A DNA stretch of 64,000 nt from a bacterium (GCA_014803505.1 JAAVBM010000060.1:1-64000), one strand, 5' to 3'; shown: positions 27,248 to 37,837, counted from the first letter of the stretch. Made by a program: numbers and translations. Notes: a model not told the origin generated them from the sequence alone.

Positions 27248-29776
27248 CTAGAATTTTTTTAATTTGGCATATGCAGCATCCATAGCCTTTTTGCCTTGCT
27301 TGCCAAAGTCTATAGTATACATTACACTCTCTCCAATGTTCATAACATCAGTGATGTGCCCAATCCCCATCTGCTCATGAAATACTCGCTGACCAACTTC
27401 ATAAACATCATTTAAAGCTTGTGAAGCTTTTCTTTGTTCTTCTCGTTTTTCTGCTTCTTTTTGTTCTGCCGCAAGTCTTTGACGACGTTCTTCTGCCATT
27501 CTTTTAATGGCATTATCTTTAAAAAATGCAGCAATTTTTTCTTCTTCTCGTTTTTTGTTTATAGCAGATTTTACAATAATTGTTCTTTGTGGGGTTCTGT
27601 TAGATACAGGTTTTGAATATGTTGGTTTAGAACTGGTGTTGTTATCATAGTTTTTCTTACCGCCAGATGCAAGCCCTTTTCTTTGTGGGGCAACAAAATT
27701 AGCACCAAAACCTGTTGAAGGTTTTATATATCCGTAACTATCTGATTCTGCTTTATTTTCTCTTGCTTTAGATACTGCACTTCTGAATGTCGAACTGCTT
27801 CTTGATGTACCTTCTGATTCAGTTGATTCAATAAGATTTTGCGGAATCTCTTCGATAAATCTTGATGGATTGTAGTATCTGTATTCACCCCAAGTTTGAC
27901 GACGCTTAGCTGATATTAGGTATAATTTTTCTTCTGCTCTTGTTATACCGACATACATAAGTCTACGTTCTTCTTCAACTTCAGATGGAACTTGAAGAGT
28001 TCTTTGGCTTGGGAAAATTCCTTCATCCATCCCTGCAATAAATACGTGTGGAAATTCCAACCCTTTTGCTGCGTGAAGTGTCATCATTGTTACGTTATTA
28101 GCTTCTTCTTCCATTGAATCAAGATCTGAAACCAGTGCTACTTGTTGCAAAAATTCGCCAAGTATATTGTTATCTTCTTCCGGAACAAATTCTTCTGCAA
28201 CGTTAACAAGTTCTTGCAGGTTGTTTATATCATCCTGAAATTCAGGATCTGTTGCGGCTTTAGCTTGAAGTTCGGCAAGATATCCTGATTTTTCAATTAC
28301 TAATGTAACAAACTCTTTTAAAGTATAAGAATTTTGAGCATCTCTAAATTTTTGAATAAGAGTTGCAAAATCTTTCAATTTAGATTGAGTTTTTGCAGTA
28401 ATAGTTGATTCTTCACAAATTTTTATTGCTTCATACAGGCTTATATCTCTTTCGTTAGCAAAGTCTGAAAGGTTTTTTACTGTAGTATCGCCGATTCCAC
28501 GTTTTGGAATATTGATTACACGACGTAAACTTTGTGAATCATCAGTGTTGTTAATAAGCTTTAAGTAACACAATACTGTTTTTACTTCTGCACGGTCGTA
28601 GAATTTTGTTCCACCGTATATTTTATAAGGAACACCACAAGCCATACAAGCTTCTTCCAAAGCTCGGGATTGGTTGTTTGTTCTATAAAGAATTGCGAAT
28701 TTATTATAGTTACCACCTGCAGTTCTTCTAATATTGCTTACAATGTAATTAGCCTCGTCAGCTTCATCGTCTGCTATGTAGTAACTTAATTTATCCCCTT
28801 CACCTTTATTGGAATATAGAACTTTATCCAAACGTTCATCATTATTTTCAATAACAGCGTTTGCTGCATTAAGAATATGTGCTGTTGAACGATAATTTTG
28901 TTCAAGTTTAATCAATTTTGTTTTAGGGTAGTCTTTTTGGAAATTCATTATAATTGTGAAATCCGCACCACGCCAAGAATAAATTGATTGGTCGACATCA
29001 CCTACGACGCAGAGTGAACGTTCTTGTGGAATTTCTTGTTGTAAATTTGTATAAAGCATATTAACAAGCTTGTATTGAGCAAGGTTTGTATCCTGATACT
29101 CATCGACCATAATATGCTGGAATCTTTCATAATATTGCTTTCTAACATCTTCGTTTTGTTCTAATAGTTTAACCGTTAGCATAAGCATATCGTCAAAATC
29201 TATAGCATTGTTGTTATTTAGAGCTTTTTCGTATTCTTCATAAACAGCTGCAATTCTTTGAGATTTGAAATCTCTTGCAAATGTTGCGAATGCTGTTGCA
29301 TCTTGCATTTTGTTTTTTGCATTTGATATAACTGATTTTACAAGCTTTGTTGGGTAAACTTTATCATCAAGATTAAGTTTTTTTATAGCCCTTGTTATAA
29401 TTTGGTTAGTATCAGTATCGTCATATATTGTAAAATTTTTATCTAAATTTTTACCGGTTGCAGTGTTATATTTGTCAATATTTTCACGAAGGATTCTACC
29501 ACAGATACCGTGGAAAGTTCCAACCCACATGTATTTAACAGTATCTTCACCAATAATTTTACCGATACGTTCTTTCATTTCTTTTGCGGCTTTGTTGGTA
29601 AATGTTACGGCAAGTATACTTCTTGGCTTTGTCCCGTTCTTAATCATATATGCTATACGAGTGGTCAAAACCTTTGTTTTACCTGAACCTGCTCCGGCTA
29701 ATATAAGTAACGGACCTTGTGTTGTTTTTACAGCTTCAACTTGTTCCTTATTAAGATTTTCTAATAGATTTTCCAT
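27248..29776 (-). CDS. pcrA: ATP-dependent DNA helicase PcrA/UvrD
   Basis: LNKEQVEAVKTTQGPLLILAGAGSGKTKVL, DEYQDTN, VVGDVDQSIYSWRGAD, TLHAAKGLEFPHVFI, MYVGITRAEEKLYL; start at 29776 fits RBS. Confidence 0.97.
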   Translation of the reverse strand: MENLLENLNKEQVEAVKTTQGPLLILAGAGSGKTKVLTTRIAYMIKNGTKPRSILAVTFTNKAAKEMKERIGKIIGEDTVKYMWVGTFHGICGRILRENIDKYNTATGKNLDKNFTIYDDTDTNQIITRAIKKLNLDDKVYPTKLVKSVISNAKNKMQDATAFATFARDFKSQRIAAVYEEYEKALNNNNAIDFDDMLMLTVKLLEQNEDVRKQYYERFQHIMVDEYQDTNLAQYKLVNMLYTNLQQEIPQERSLCVVGDVDQSIYSWRGADFTIIMNFQKDYPKTKLIKLEQNYRSTAHILNAANAVIENNDERLDKVLYSNKGEGDKLSYYIADDEADEANYIVSNIRRTAGGNYNKFAILYRTNNQSRALEEACMACGVPYKIYGGTKFYDRAEVKTVLCYLKLINNTDDSQSLRRVINIPKRGIGDTTVKNLSDFANERDISLYEAIKICEESTITAKTQSKLKDFATLIQKFRDAQNSYTLKEFVTLVIEKSGYLAELQAKAATDPEFQDDINNLQELVNVAEEFVPEEDNNILGEFLQQVALVSDLDSMEEEANNVTMMTLHAAKGLEFPHVFIAGMDEGIFPSQRTLQVPSEVEEERRLMYVGITRAEEKLYLISAKRRQTWGEYRYYNPSRFIEEIPQNLIESTESEGTSRSSSTFRSAVSKARENKAESDSYGYIKPSTGFGANFVAPQRKGLASGGKKNYDNNTSSKPTYSKPVSNRTPQRTIIVKSAINKKREEEKIAAFFKDNAIKRMAEERRQRLAAEQKEAEKREEQRKASQALNDVYEVGQRVFHEQMGIGHITDVMNIGESVMYTIDFGKQGKKAMDAAYAKLKKF

Positions 29777-29861
29777 GACCTCTTCCCAAATAAAAAAAAA
29801 TATGCTATAATCTAGCATAATTGAAAAATGTTATTAATGCAATTAGAAGGTAAAAGAAGAA

Positions 29862-30461
29862 ATGACAGAAAGTGATATGGAAATTTTATTAAGTTCAGAC
29901 GATGCAAATGAAGATGCTCAAAAATCAATAGTTGTACCTATTGATGAAGATATGGATACAGTTAAAGCTGATTCTCCGAATACAGTTGACGAATTGGCAA
30001 TGGAACTTGCTACAATAAAACAATCTGCTAAAAAAATAGCAATTATTGGTAGTCGTAATCTTCCAATCACTCATCAACAAATGATTGAAACTCTTGCAAC
30101 AGCTCTTGTTATGCAAGGTAATACAATAATTACTTCAGGTGGTTCTTCTGGAACTAATGCTGCGGCTATTCGTGGTGCTATGAAAGCTAATCCTGAAAAA
30201 TTAAGTGTTGTTCTTCCTCAAACAATAGGTCAACAACCTTCTGATGTTCAAGATCAACTAATTGGTGTTCCAAATATTATTGAGCACGCAGATAGAGCTA
30301 TGATGACTTTGGCTGATGCTTCAAGAGTTTGTAACAGAGAAATTATTGATGAATGTAATCAATTGATTTGTTTCTTATCTCATACAAGTAAAACTCTTCA
30401 TAGTGCGGTTCAGTACGCTGAAGAAGGTCATAAAGTTATTACTGTATTTTACTTAGATTAA
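29862..30461 (+). CDS. Stand-alone DprA-like SLOG Rossmann-fold protein
   Basis: KKIAIIGSRNLPITHQQMIETLATALVMQGNTIITSGGSSGTNAAAIRGAM; ~65-aa acidic N-terminus. Confidence 0.8.
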   Translation: MTESDMEILLSSDDANEDAQKSIVVPIDEDMDTVKADSPNTVDELAMELATIKQSAKKIAIIGSRNLPITHQQMIETLATALVMQGNTIITSGGSSGTNAAAIRGAMKANPEKLSVVLPQTIGQQPSDVQDQLIGVPNIIEHADRAMMTLADASRVCNREIIDECNQLICFLSHTSKTLHSAVQYAEEGHKVITVFYLD

Positions 30462-30475
30462 TAAGGCTCTATATT

Positions 30476-31645
30476 ATGAGCGATAAATTGAAAAAATTAA
30501 CCGGTAAAAATCCTAAAGATTTTGAACCGATAGCTTTTAGTCTTATAAATGACTGTGATGTGGAACTTTTTTCTGAACTTGTGGAAAAAGATGATTTTTT
30601 GTTTGACTTTGTTAAACAAAACGTTTCTGACAGACTTTCAAAGGTTTGTAATGAGTCAAATTATTTAAATTTGATTCCGTTTTTGAAATTTTATTCTCCA
30701 TCGTATGAAGAGTTTATTGTGTCTACTCTTGTGCGTTTTGCTGATGAAGATTTGACCGATAAAATGTTAGAACTTTTTGAATCCGGTTCAGATAATGAAA
30801 AAGCTTATTGTGCGAAGTTTTTCTCTTATATTCAAGATCCGTTGGCAATTGACTTTTTAAAACAGAATGCTTATTCAGAAAATGTTTCATTGAGTACGAA
30901 TTGTGCGTCAACTTTAGCAGCAATTGGAGAAACTTCTTCTTATAATGAAGCGTTGACTAAACTTTGTTCTGGTGACGATTTTGAGAAGCTGGATGCGGTT
31001 AGATTTCTTGTGTCTTATGGTAACAAAGATGCAGTTTCTAATATTATTGAAGTGTTAAAGGTTTCTCCAATGGCAGAAAATATGGCAGGAGATTTGTTGT
31101 ATCTTTCTGATTGGTTCGAATTGAAAAATAATAATTTTTCTGATGCATTGTTTGTTTTAAATCTTGTTATTAATGGTTTAGGTGAAATTCTTGGTTTGGC
31201 TCAGGTTTTTGACTTTAGATTATATGATATTGTTGAGGCTTTGTTGAGCTCTGATATTTCATCGGAATCTGCAGTGGTATTACTTAACGCTAAAGATAAG
31301 TTTGAAACTCTAACAGAAAATGATGAATATTTATTTGATGAGCAAAAAGATGTTAAGCAGGAAGTTTATGATATTAAAGCACTTTTGGCTTCTATGTCTT
31401 TAGATTCGTTGCAAAATTTAGCCGATTCAGAATTGAGTGATAACAGCTTATTTGTTTATACAGCACTTGATTTATCATCAAATGTTCAAAAAATTAGAGA
31501 ACTTTTATCTTCAAATAATCAAACTCTTGTGTTGAAATCTTTAGAAGTTTTGAAAACAAGAAATTCATTAACCTGTGAAGATAAAACATTGGCACTGAAT
31601 TCTGTAACTGATGCCAATATCAAAAGTGTAATAATGGCTATATAG
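30476..31645 (+). CDS. HEAT-repeat-like protein
   Basis: 389 aa, helical repeat pattern (AKFFSYIQDPLAIDFLKQNAYSENVSLSTNCASTLAAIGE). Confidence 0.6.
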   Translation: MSDKLKKLTGKNPKDFEPIAFSLINDCDVELFSELVEKDDFLFDFVKQNVSDRLSKVCNESNYLNLIPFLKFYSPSYEEFIVSTLVRFADEDLTDKMLELFESGSDNEKAYCAKFFSYIQDPLAIDFLKQNAYSENVSLSTNCASTLAAIGETSSYNEALTKLCSGDDFEKLDAVRFLVSYGNKDAVSNIIEVLKVSPMAENMAGDLLYLSDWFELKNNNFSDALFVLNLVINGLGEILGLAQVFDFRLYDIVEALLSSDISSESAVVLLNAKDKFETLTENDEYLFDEQKDVKQEVYDIKALLASMSLDSLQNLADSELSDNSLFVYTALDLSSNVQKIRELLSSNNQTLVLKSLEVLKTRNSLTCEDKTLALNSVTDANIKSVIMAI

Positions 31646-31655
31646 GAGTAAGAAT

Positions 31656-31973
31656 ATGTTTGTATTTTTAGATAATGAAGCAAATCTACCGGAAGGTTAT
31701 CGTAGACTTTCATCTCAAGAAATAATGAATAATTACCTAAAAATGGATTTGAATAAGGATTATACTGTTTCTAAAAATGAGTGGATGTTTATGTTTATCA
31801 AATTATTAGAAAAAGATATTGATATTTTAGAAAAAGAAGGTCCTGATTCTATAATGAACAAAATACAGGAATTATCCGATGAATTTGACAGATATGATGT
31901 AAACGGCAATAAAAAATTAGATTATGAAGAATATAAATCAATCATAACTAATAGAGTTTATATTTCTGAATAG
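31656..31973 (+). CDS. EF-hand domain protein
   Basis: Two EF-hand loops: DLNKDYTVSKNEW and DVNGNKKLDYEEY. Confidence 0.8.
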   Translation: MFVFLDNEANLPEGYRRLSSQEIMNNYLKMDLNKDYTVSKNEWMFMFIKLLEKDIDILEKEGPDSIMNKIQELSDEFDRYDVNGNKKLDYEEYKSIITNRVYISE

Positions 31974-31975
31974 GA

Positions 31976-32245
31976 TTATTTTGTTAATTTAGATATAAAG
32001 TTTTCAATCCAATTGGATTTCATCCCCATAGCTTCTTCAAAGTCTTTTTTAGGTAATTTAGAAGCCATTTCGAATGAATCTATAGAAATATCACTTTCGA
32101 AAAGACTTTTAGTGTCTTTTTTTTCTTTTTTTCGTTGTCCACGCATCATAAATCCTGTATTACCACCGCTTCCGCCATCGTTATTCATGTTAGCTGCTGC
32201 TTTGATAACCGGTTGAGATCTTCCAACGTTTACATCGAAACTCAT
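31976..32245 (-). CDS. Hypothetical protein
   Basis: 89 aa intact ORF, convergent with EF-hand gene. Confidence 0.55.
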   Translation of the reverse strand: MSFDVNVGRSQPVIKAAANMNNDGGSGGNTGFMMRGQRKKEKKDTKSLFESDISIDSFEMASKLPKKDFEEAMGMKSNWIENFISKLTK

Positions 32246-32477
32246 TGTTCTAATCCTTATATTTTTCCCTTATATATATAAAGTATTGAAATCGTTAATT
32301 TTTATTACATGAGTAGTATAATTGTTACAAATCTTAATTTTTAAACAGGGTTAAAAGTGTTATAAATACGCTATTTAGGTCGTTTATTACTTTTTGTTAC
32401 AAATGTCGTGTAAGATTAAATTTTGTTTTTGATTATGCCGATAAAGTATAGGTAAGGAATTATCCTGAGGATTTGAC

Positions 32478-33383
32478 ATGTCTATCGCTATTAGTTCTAC
32501 ATTAGAATATTTGCAATCCAGACTTCAGATACCTGAAGCCAAGATGCAAATTTATGCTGAAAAATCTTTAGAAGAAATCCTTGAATTAGAAGCTGCGGAA
32601 GGTAATCAGGCTGCGATACAACTTGCTGCGGATATGTTTAGCGATCCGAATCAGCTTATTGAACTTTTTCAACTTGCAGATCCTGAAAATAAGTTAGTTA
32701 TATTACAATCAATGTCATCAGCTCAGTTAGAAAAATTAGTTCCAATGTTAGAAACTGATGATTTATTGCAAGGTCTTCAATTTTTTACTCAAGACGGGTT
32801 AATGGACTTGTTAAAGGATATTCCGCAAGAAGAGTTAGTTAAAACTGTTTTCCAAATGTTTTCAGAACAACAGATAATTGAATTTATGCCGGAAAAAGAA
32901 TTGGATAAACTTTTGACCGGTATTGATATGGATAAAGATGTTTTGTTAAATAATTTGAAATCAATACCTGAGATGTATTTGCAACAGATTATTGAGAGTG
33001 TTACAGGAGAAGAAGCTCAAGGTAACTCAGCTGAACTTATTAACCAAATAGGACAATTCGGCGATTTAGAATACAGAAATGCTATTTCAAATTTACAACT
33101 TGTTCAAAAGCAAGAATTAACTCTTTCTATAACAAGTGGTGACCCTAAATTGTATGAAAAATTTAGCGCTGATTCTTATGTGAATATTATTAGAAGAGAA
33201 AGAGAAAAAGACGAAACTATTAAATCAATGGCAGTTATCAAGCCTGAATATTTACAAAAAATGATGGATAAACTTCCTGATGATTTGTTGAATGTTGTTA
33301 TAACTCAAATTGATACAGAAAAATTTGCCGATGCGTTAATCAATACTTTCCCTGAAGTTTTGGCGAAATTTATTGCAGGGTAA
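32478..33383 (+). CDS. MgtE_N/FliG-like helical repeat protein
   Basis: 301 aa; tandem short helical repeats (DPENKLVILQSMSSAQLEKLVPMLETDDLLQGLQFF...LPDDLLNVVITQIDTEKFADALINTFPE); no TM region. Confidence 0.5.
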   Translation: MSIAISSTLEYLQSRLQIPEAKMQIYAEKSLEEILELEAAEGNQAAIQLAADMFSDPNQLIELFQLADPENKLVILQSMSSAQLEKLVPMLETDDLLQGLQFFTQDGLMDLLKDIPQEELVKTVFQMFSEQQIIEFMPEKELDKLLTGIDMDKDVLLNNLKSIPEMYLQQIIESVTGEEAQGNSAELINQIGQFGDLEYRNAISNLQLVQKQELTLSITSGDPKLYEKFSADSYVNIIRREREKDETIKSMAVIKPEYLQKMMDKLPDDLLNVVITQIDTEKFADALINTFPEVLAKFIAG

Positions 33384-33385
33384 AT

Positions 33386-33871
33386 TTAGATGCGGTCCCT
33401 TGTTAATGTGTCTATAGCAAGTTTTAAAGCTTCATCTGCGAAGTGCTCTTTCATTTCAATACGAGGAAGTTGTGGTGAAAGTTTGATTTCTTTAATTGTG
33501 ATAATATTATTGTATTTTACGGAGATATAAACTAAGCCTACAGGTTTAGTTTCGGAACCTCCGGTCGGACCAGCGATTCCTGTTGTACAAAGAGCGATAT
33601 CACAACCTGTAGCTTTGTGTAGCCCGTCAGCCATAGCTTCTGCGCATTCTTCACTTACTGCACCACAGGTATTTAGAATATCCCAACTTACGCCGAGAAT
33701 ATTATGTTTTGCTTCGTTTGCATAAGTGACAAAATTTAGTTTTACATAATCAGAACTTCCTGAAATGTCTGTTAGTCTTGAACTTACAAGCCCTCCAGTA
33801 CAGGATTCTGCAGTAGAAATTGTCAGGTTATTATCTAATAAAATTTTTCCGAGTTCTTCTTCTAGTTTCAT
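33386..33871 (-). CDS. pncC: CinA C-terminal / nicotinamide-nucleotide amidase
   Basis: TISTAESCTGGLVSSRLTDISGSSDY, GIAGPTGG, KPVGLVYI. Confidence 0.95.
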   Translation of the reverse strand: MKLEEELGKILLDNNLTISTAESCTGGLVSSRLTDISGSSDYVKLNFVTYANEAKHNILGVSWDILNTCGAVSEECAEAMADGLHKATGCDIALCTTGIAGPTGGSETKPVGLVYISVKYNNIITIKEIKLSPQLPRIEMKEHFADEALKLAIDTLTRDRI

Positions 33872-33872
33872 T

Positions 33873-35255
33873 TTAAACCTCTGTTGTTTGCGGGCTTATG
33901 CACGCTGTAATTGCGTCAATTAAGCGTTTTACTGGTACGATTTTGATTTTGTCGTGCTGAATATTTCTATTTGCAAATGGAATAATGGCTTTTTTAAATC
34001 CTGAAGTTACAGCTTCGTTAAGTCTTTTTTCGATATTGCTGACAGGGTGTATTTCTCCAGATAAACCAATTTCGCCGATAATAACTGTTTGCGGATCTAC
34101 AACTACATCTCTGGCGCAAGTTGCAATCGCAAGTGCGATACCTAAATCTGCACTTGGTTCATCGACATCCACACCGCCCATAACGTTGATATAGACATCT
34201 TGTTTTGAAAGATTCATACCTACTCTTTTTTCAAGTACTGCAAGAATTTGTAAAACTCTGCTTGTGTCAACCCCGTTAGTTACTCTGCGTGGAGTCGGGT
34301 AAGGAGTTGTTCCTACAAGAGCTTGGATTTCTACCAATAAAGGTCGTGTTCCTTCGTTTGTTACAATAATGGCACTTCCCGGGATAGCTTCTTGCGAACG
34401 TTCGTTTAAGAATAGTTCATTCGGATTTCTTATTTCAACTAATCCTTTTGTTTGCATTTCAAAAATTCCGACTTCTGAAGTGTTACCAAAACGGTTTTTC
34501 ATAGAACGAAGCATTCTGTATGATTTATATTTATCGCCTTCAAAATATATAACTGTATCAACCATATGTTCTAAAATCTTTGGTCCTGCGATGTTTCCAT
34601 CTTTTGTTACGTGACCTATGATGATAATTGTTATGTTTTTTGTTTTTGCAATTTGCATCAAGATATTACAACATTCTCGAATTTGAGAAACACTCCCTGC
34701 AGAGCTTGTAATTGTCTGCGAGTAAATAGCTTGAATACTGTCTATAACTATTGCATCAGGTTTTATTTCATCAATTTGTTGACGAATACTTTCTAAATTT
34801 GTTTGTGGGTAAATATATAAGTTTTCTGAATTTACTTCGAGTCTGTTTGCGCGAAGTTTTAGTTGACTTGCAGATTCTTCTGCTGATACATAAAGAATTC
34901 TTTGATTATTTTTTGCAAGTTCACCACTTGTTTGGAGTAAAATTGTAGATTTTCCAATCCCAGGATCTCCTGCAATCAAGACAAGTGAACCTTTTACAAG
35001 CCCTCCTCCCAGAATCCTGTCAAATTCTGAAATATTAGTACTTATGCGAACTTCTTCACCTATATGAATATCAGAAATCAATGAAGGTTTTGTGTCATTG
35101 ACAATACCTTGCGGAGATGTTGTTTGAGGCTTTAGATTTGACTGAACTTCTTCAGTAAAACTTCCCCACGAATTACATTCAGGACATTTGCCTAAGTATC
35201 CTGCTGTTTCGTATCCGCATTGTTGACATACCCATTTTGATTTTATTTTAACCAT
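33873..35255 (-). CDS. radA: DNA repair protein RadA
   Basis: CQQCGYETAGYLGKCPECNSWGSF zinc finger, GDPGIGKSTILLQ, KNRFGNTSEVGIFEM. Confidence 0.98.
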   Translation of the reverse strand: MVKIKSKWVCQQCGYETAGYLGKCPECNSWGSFTEEVQSNLKPQTTSPQGIVNDTKPSLISDIHIGEEVRISTNISEFDRILGGGLVKGSLVLIAGDPGIGKSTILLQTSGELAKNNQRILYVSAEESASQLKLRANRLEVNSENLYIYPQTNLESIRQQIDEIKPDAIVIDSIQAIYSQTITSSAGSVSQIRECCNILMQIAKTKNITIIIIGHVTKDGNIAGPKILEHMVDTVIYFEGDKYKSYRMLRSMKNRFGNTSEVGIFEMQTKGLVEIRNPNELFLNERSQEAIPGSAIIVTNEGTRPLLVEIQALVGTTPYPTPRRVTNGVDTSRVLQILAVLEKRVGMNLSKQDVYINVMGGVDVDEPSADLGIALAIATCARDVVVDPQTVIIGEIGLSGEIHPVSNIEKRLNEAVTSGFKKAIIPFANRNIQHDKIKIVPVKRLIDAITACISPQTTEV

Positions 35256-35309
35256 ATATATTATTTCCCTTAAATTTTTGTTTATTACATCCGCCGGATG
35301 TCTGCATTT

Positions 35310-35822
35310 TTATTTTAGTGTTTCTATAAGTTTATTTACTTTTGATACAAGAGTTTCATAATCAGAATTATTATCAATTATGTAATCCCAATCCTTTATG
35401 TGGTCAAGTCCGATTTCAGTAATATCATCTTCGCCAATTAAATCACCTCTTGATGAGCGAGTTTCACGAGTTGCTTCAACTCTAATTGAAATTGCACCTG
35501 CATTTTTGAAAACTTCATATTCGTGAGGAACTCTCACATCTGTAACCATTAAATTCCCATCTTGTTCAATGATCTTTTTTAGCCAATAATCCGGATCTTG
35601 TTCTCTTCCCCAGTTGCCTAGCTTTATTAAATCCGCTCTATAAGAGGCTTTATTTTGTTCAATTTCATCGTAAGTCAAACCTTTTTCTTTACCATAGGTT
35701 AGTTTTATTATATCACCCATAGCACAGCGTTTAAATTCAGGCATTTTTTCCAACATGATTTTAGCCACAGTATCTTTACCTGAATATTGTTTACCTGAAA
35801 ATATAATAATTTTGTTAGCCAT
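35310..35822 (-). CDS. P-loop (deoxy)nucleoside monophosphate kinase-like protein
   Basis: IIIFSGKQYSGKDTVAKIML Walker A, LMVTDVRVPHEYEVFKNAGAISIRVEA. Confidence 0.7.
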   Translation of the reverse strand: MANKIIIFSGKQYSGKDTVAKIMLEKMPEFKRCAMGDIIKLTYGKEKGLTYDEIEQNKASYRADLIKLGNWGREQDPDYWLKKIIEQDGNLMVTDVRVPHEYEVFKNAGAISIRVEATRETRSSRGDLIGEDDITEIGLDHIKDWDYIIDNNSDYETLVSKVNKLIETLK

Positions 35823-35843
35823 TGATGCTCCTCTGTTTATCTA

Positions 35844-35916
<73 letters not shown>

Positions 35917-35922
35917 AATTCT

Positions 35923-36846
35923 TTATGATTCTTCCAGTATGATTTTTTCAGTTATATCTGCTTTGTCATAAGGTGAATTTGGACGGTTTTTCCATAGCTT
36001 TATGTAGATTTCTCGATTGCTATGCAGATATTCTGTATTGTTTTCTTTGAATTCAAGAAATGATTGGCGAGGTGAACCATTGTTACACCCGCCTTCGACA
36101 CCGCAAGAACCTCCTACATGTATGTAGTTTTGAAATTCAATTACTTCATGTGAAAAGTTGTATTCGTTTGAAAAATCAACTTTATATGTAGATTTTGAGT
36201 TATCCAAATAAGCATATTGGTAGCCTAAATCTTTAGCATTTAATCCGTTAAAGATATAAAAGGTATGGTTTCCGTTTGTTGTGAATGGTAGTTTTTCATA
36301 AGTTACGGAGATTTCTTTTTTAGAACCGTCATAACTTATTTTTTTAGGAATTAAGTTTTCAATAGGACTCTTACACCAAGATAAACCTTCATCATTAAAA
36401 GAAAACGGATATTCTATAGCAACTAGCATTGCAGGGTTTAGAATAAATCTGGTTTCTTCTGAGGGACCTTCTATTGTGTAAGGATCATTTCTATCTTTAC
36501 ATACATCACATGCAATCCAAGGTTTGAAGTTTTCAATCTGTCCAAAAACATATTCGGAGGGTTCATAGTTTTGAGTTGCAAATATGGATTTTGCTACCGC
36601 CTCTTTTCGAACCTTGTAGACAAAAGATTTTGATTTATAGCTTAATGATATTGGCTGTGCTACAGGAATTTCAATAATAGAGTTTGTTTGTAAAGGTATA
36701 ATATTTGAATCTGCTGTTGTCTCAGGTTGTTCAATATGCGTTTTTGCTGTAAACATCTGAGAAATTTGAGTGTTGAAAATTACACAACAAACTGCCAATA
36801 TCAATAATAGTATTACCAAAATATTCTTGTTCATAAAACCGTTCAA
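35923..36846 (-). CDS. Membrane-anchored/exported hypothetical protein
   Basis: N-terminal TM (NILVILLLILAVCCVIF), paired Cys motifs CDVC and CGVEGGC. Confidence 0.6.
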   Translation of the reverse strand: MNGFMNKNILVILLLILAVCCVIFNTQISQMFTAKTHIEQPETTADSNIIPLQTNSIIEIPVAQPISLSYKSKSFVYKVRKEAVAKSIFATQNYEPSEYVFGQIENFKPWIACDVCKDRNDPYTIEGPSEETRFILNPAMLVAIEYPFSFNDEGLSWCKSPIENLIPKKISYDGSKKEISVTYEKLPFTTNGNHTFYIFNGLNAKDLGYQYAYLDNSKSTYKVDFSNEYNFSHEVIEFQNYIHVGGSCGVEGGCNNGSPRQSFLEFKENNTEYLHSNREIYIKLWKNRPNSPYDKADITEKIILEES

Positions 36847-36848
36847 AC

Positions 36849-37286
36849 TTATACTTCAATACTTCCAATAATTGCAAATATTATAACTGTTTTTAATGCT
36901 AATATTATACCTAATGCTAGGAGAATAAACCATAAACGAACCCAATTCTTTTGAACTTCGTTAAATCTTTCGGTACTGTCCCAGTTTTGAGATTCCCAAG
37001 CCCATTTGTTTCCTGCAAAACCAAACCATATTGAGATTGCAAGCGGGCCAATAATAGGGAGTAAGCAAGCCGGAAAATACAATAAAGTTATGTATTTCTT
37101 GTTCATAATACCCCAAATCCAATTTAGTAAGAATGCACCCCAATTAAAGTGCTGGATTTCTTTTGGTAGTGAATTATCATCTTTATTTATCCATTCTCCG
37201 CAAAATTTGCATTTTTTTGCGTCAACAGGAATTTCACCTCCGCAGAACGGGCAGTTTTTATTTTCAGTATTTTCCATAAACCTCAA
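36849..37286 (-). CDS. Zinc-ribbon membrane protein
   Basis: CPFCGGEIPVDAKKCKFCGEW then hydrophobic segments. Confidence 0.75.
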   Translation of the reverse strand: MRFMENTENKNCPFCGGEIPVDAKKCKFCGEWINKDDNSLPKEIQHFNWGAFLLNWIWGIMNKKYITLLYFPACLLPIIGPLAISIWFGFAGNKWAWESQNWDSTERFNEVQKNWVRLWFILLALGIILALKTVIIFAIIGSIEV

Positions 37287-37357
37287 TCTCCTTTTAGCTA
37301 AAGTCTTTACTAAATGATATAACTTTGAGGTTATGATGTCAATATTTAGAGGTTTAT

Positions 37358-37837
37358 TTATAATCCCAGTTTTAGTTTATTTAGGCTTGCTGTAATATTC
37401 ATTGCTGTAAAGATAGTGGATTGGTTTTTTGTTAATGATTCATAGTCGTTTTTTATGGAATTTAATTCATTTTCAAATTCTTTTCCATCTTTAGTTTTTT
37501 GAGTTTGAGAATTTAAAGCAGCTGTAAGTTTATCAATAATTTCTTTTGTGCCTGTTGAATTTGAAATACTTACTCCCATTTTTATTGCCAAATCTTTGGC
37601 TCTGTTTAATACTTCTAATTCTCCTGTACAAACATTTTTAGACGAAGTATTATTTACAGTTTGTTGAACTGCAAGTTTTTGTAATATTGATGCGATAAGA
37701 GCTTTTGCTTGAGCTTCAGACGAAACTGTGCTTGGATCAATACCAAGTTCACGTAATTTTTTCTTAGTTTCTTCGCTCAAGTTGGATTGGTTTAGAGGTA
37801 AAAACCATCCGGAGGAAGGTATTCCATTTATCGACAT
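37358..37837 (-). CDS. Hypothetical protein
   Basis: 159 aa intact helical ORF, LRELGIDPSTVSSEAQAKALIASIL. Confidence 0.6.
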   Translation of the reverse strand: MSINGIPSSGWFLPLNQSNLSEETKKKLRELGIDPSTVSSEAQAKALIASILQKLAVQQTVNNTSSKNVCTGELEVLNRAKDLAIKMGVSISNSTGTKEIIDKLTAALNSQTQKTKDGKEFENELNSIKNDYESLTKNQSTIFTAMNITASLNKLKLGL

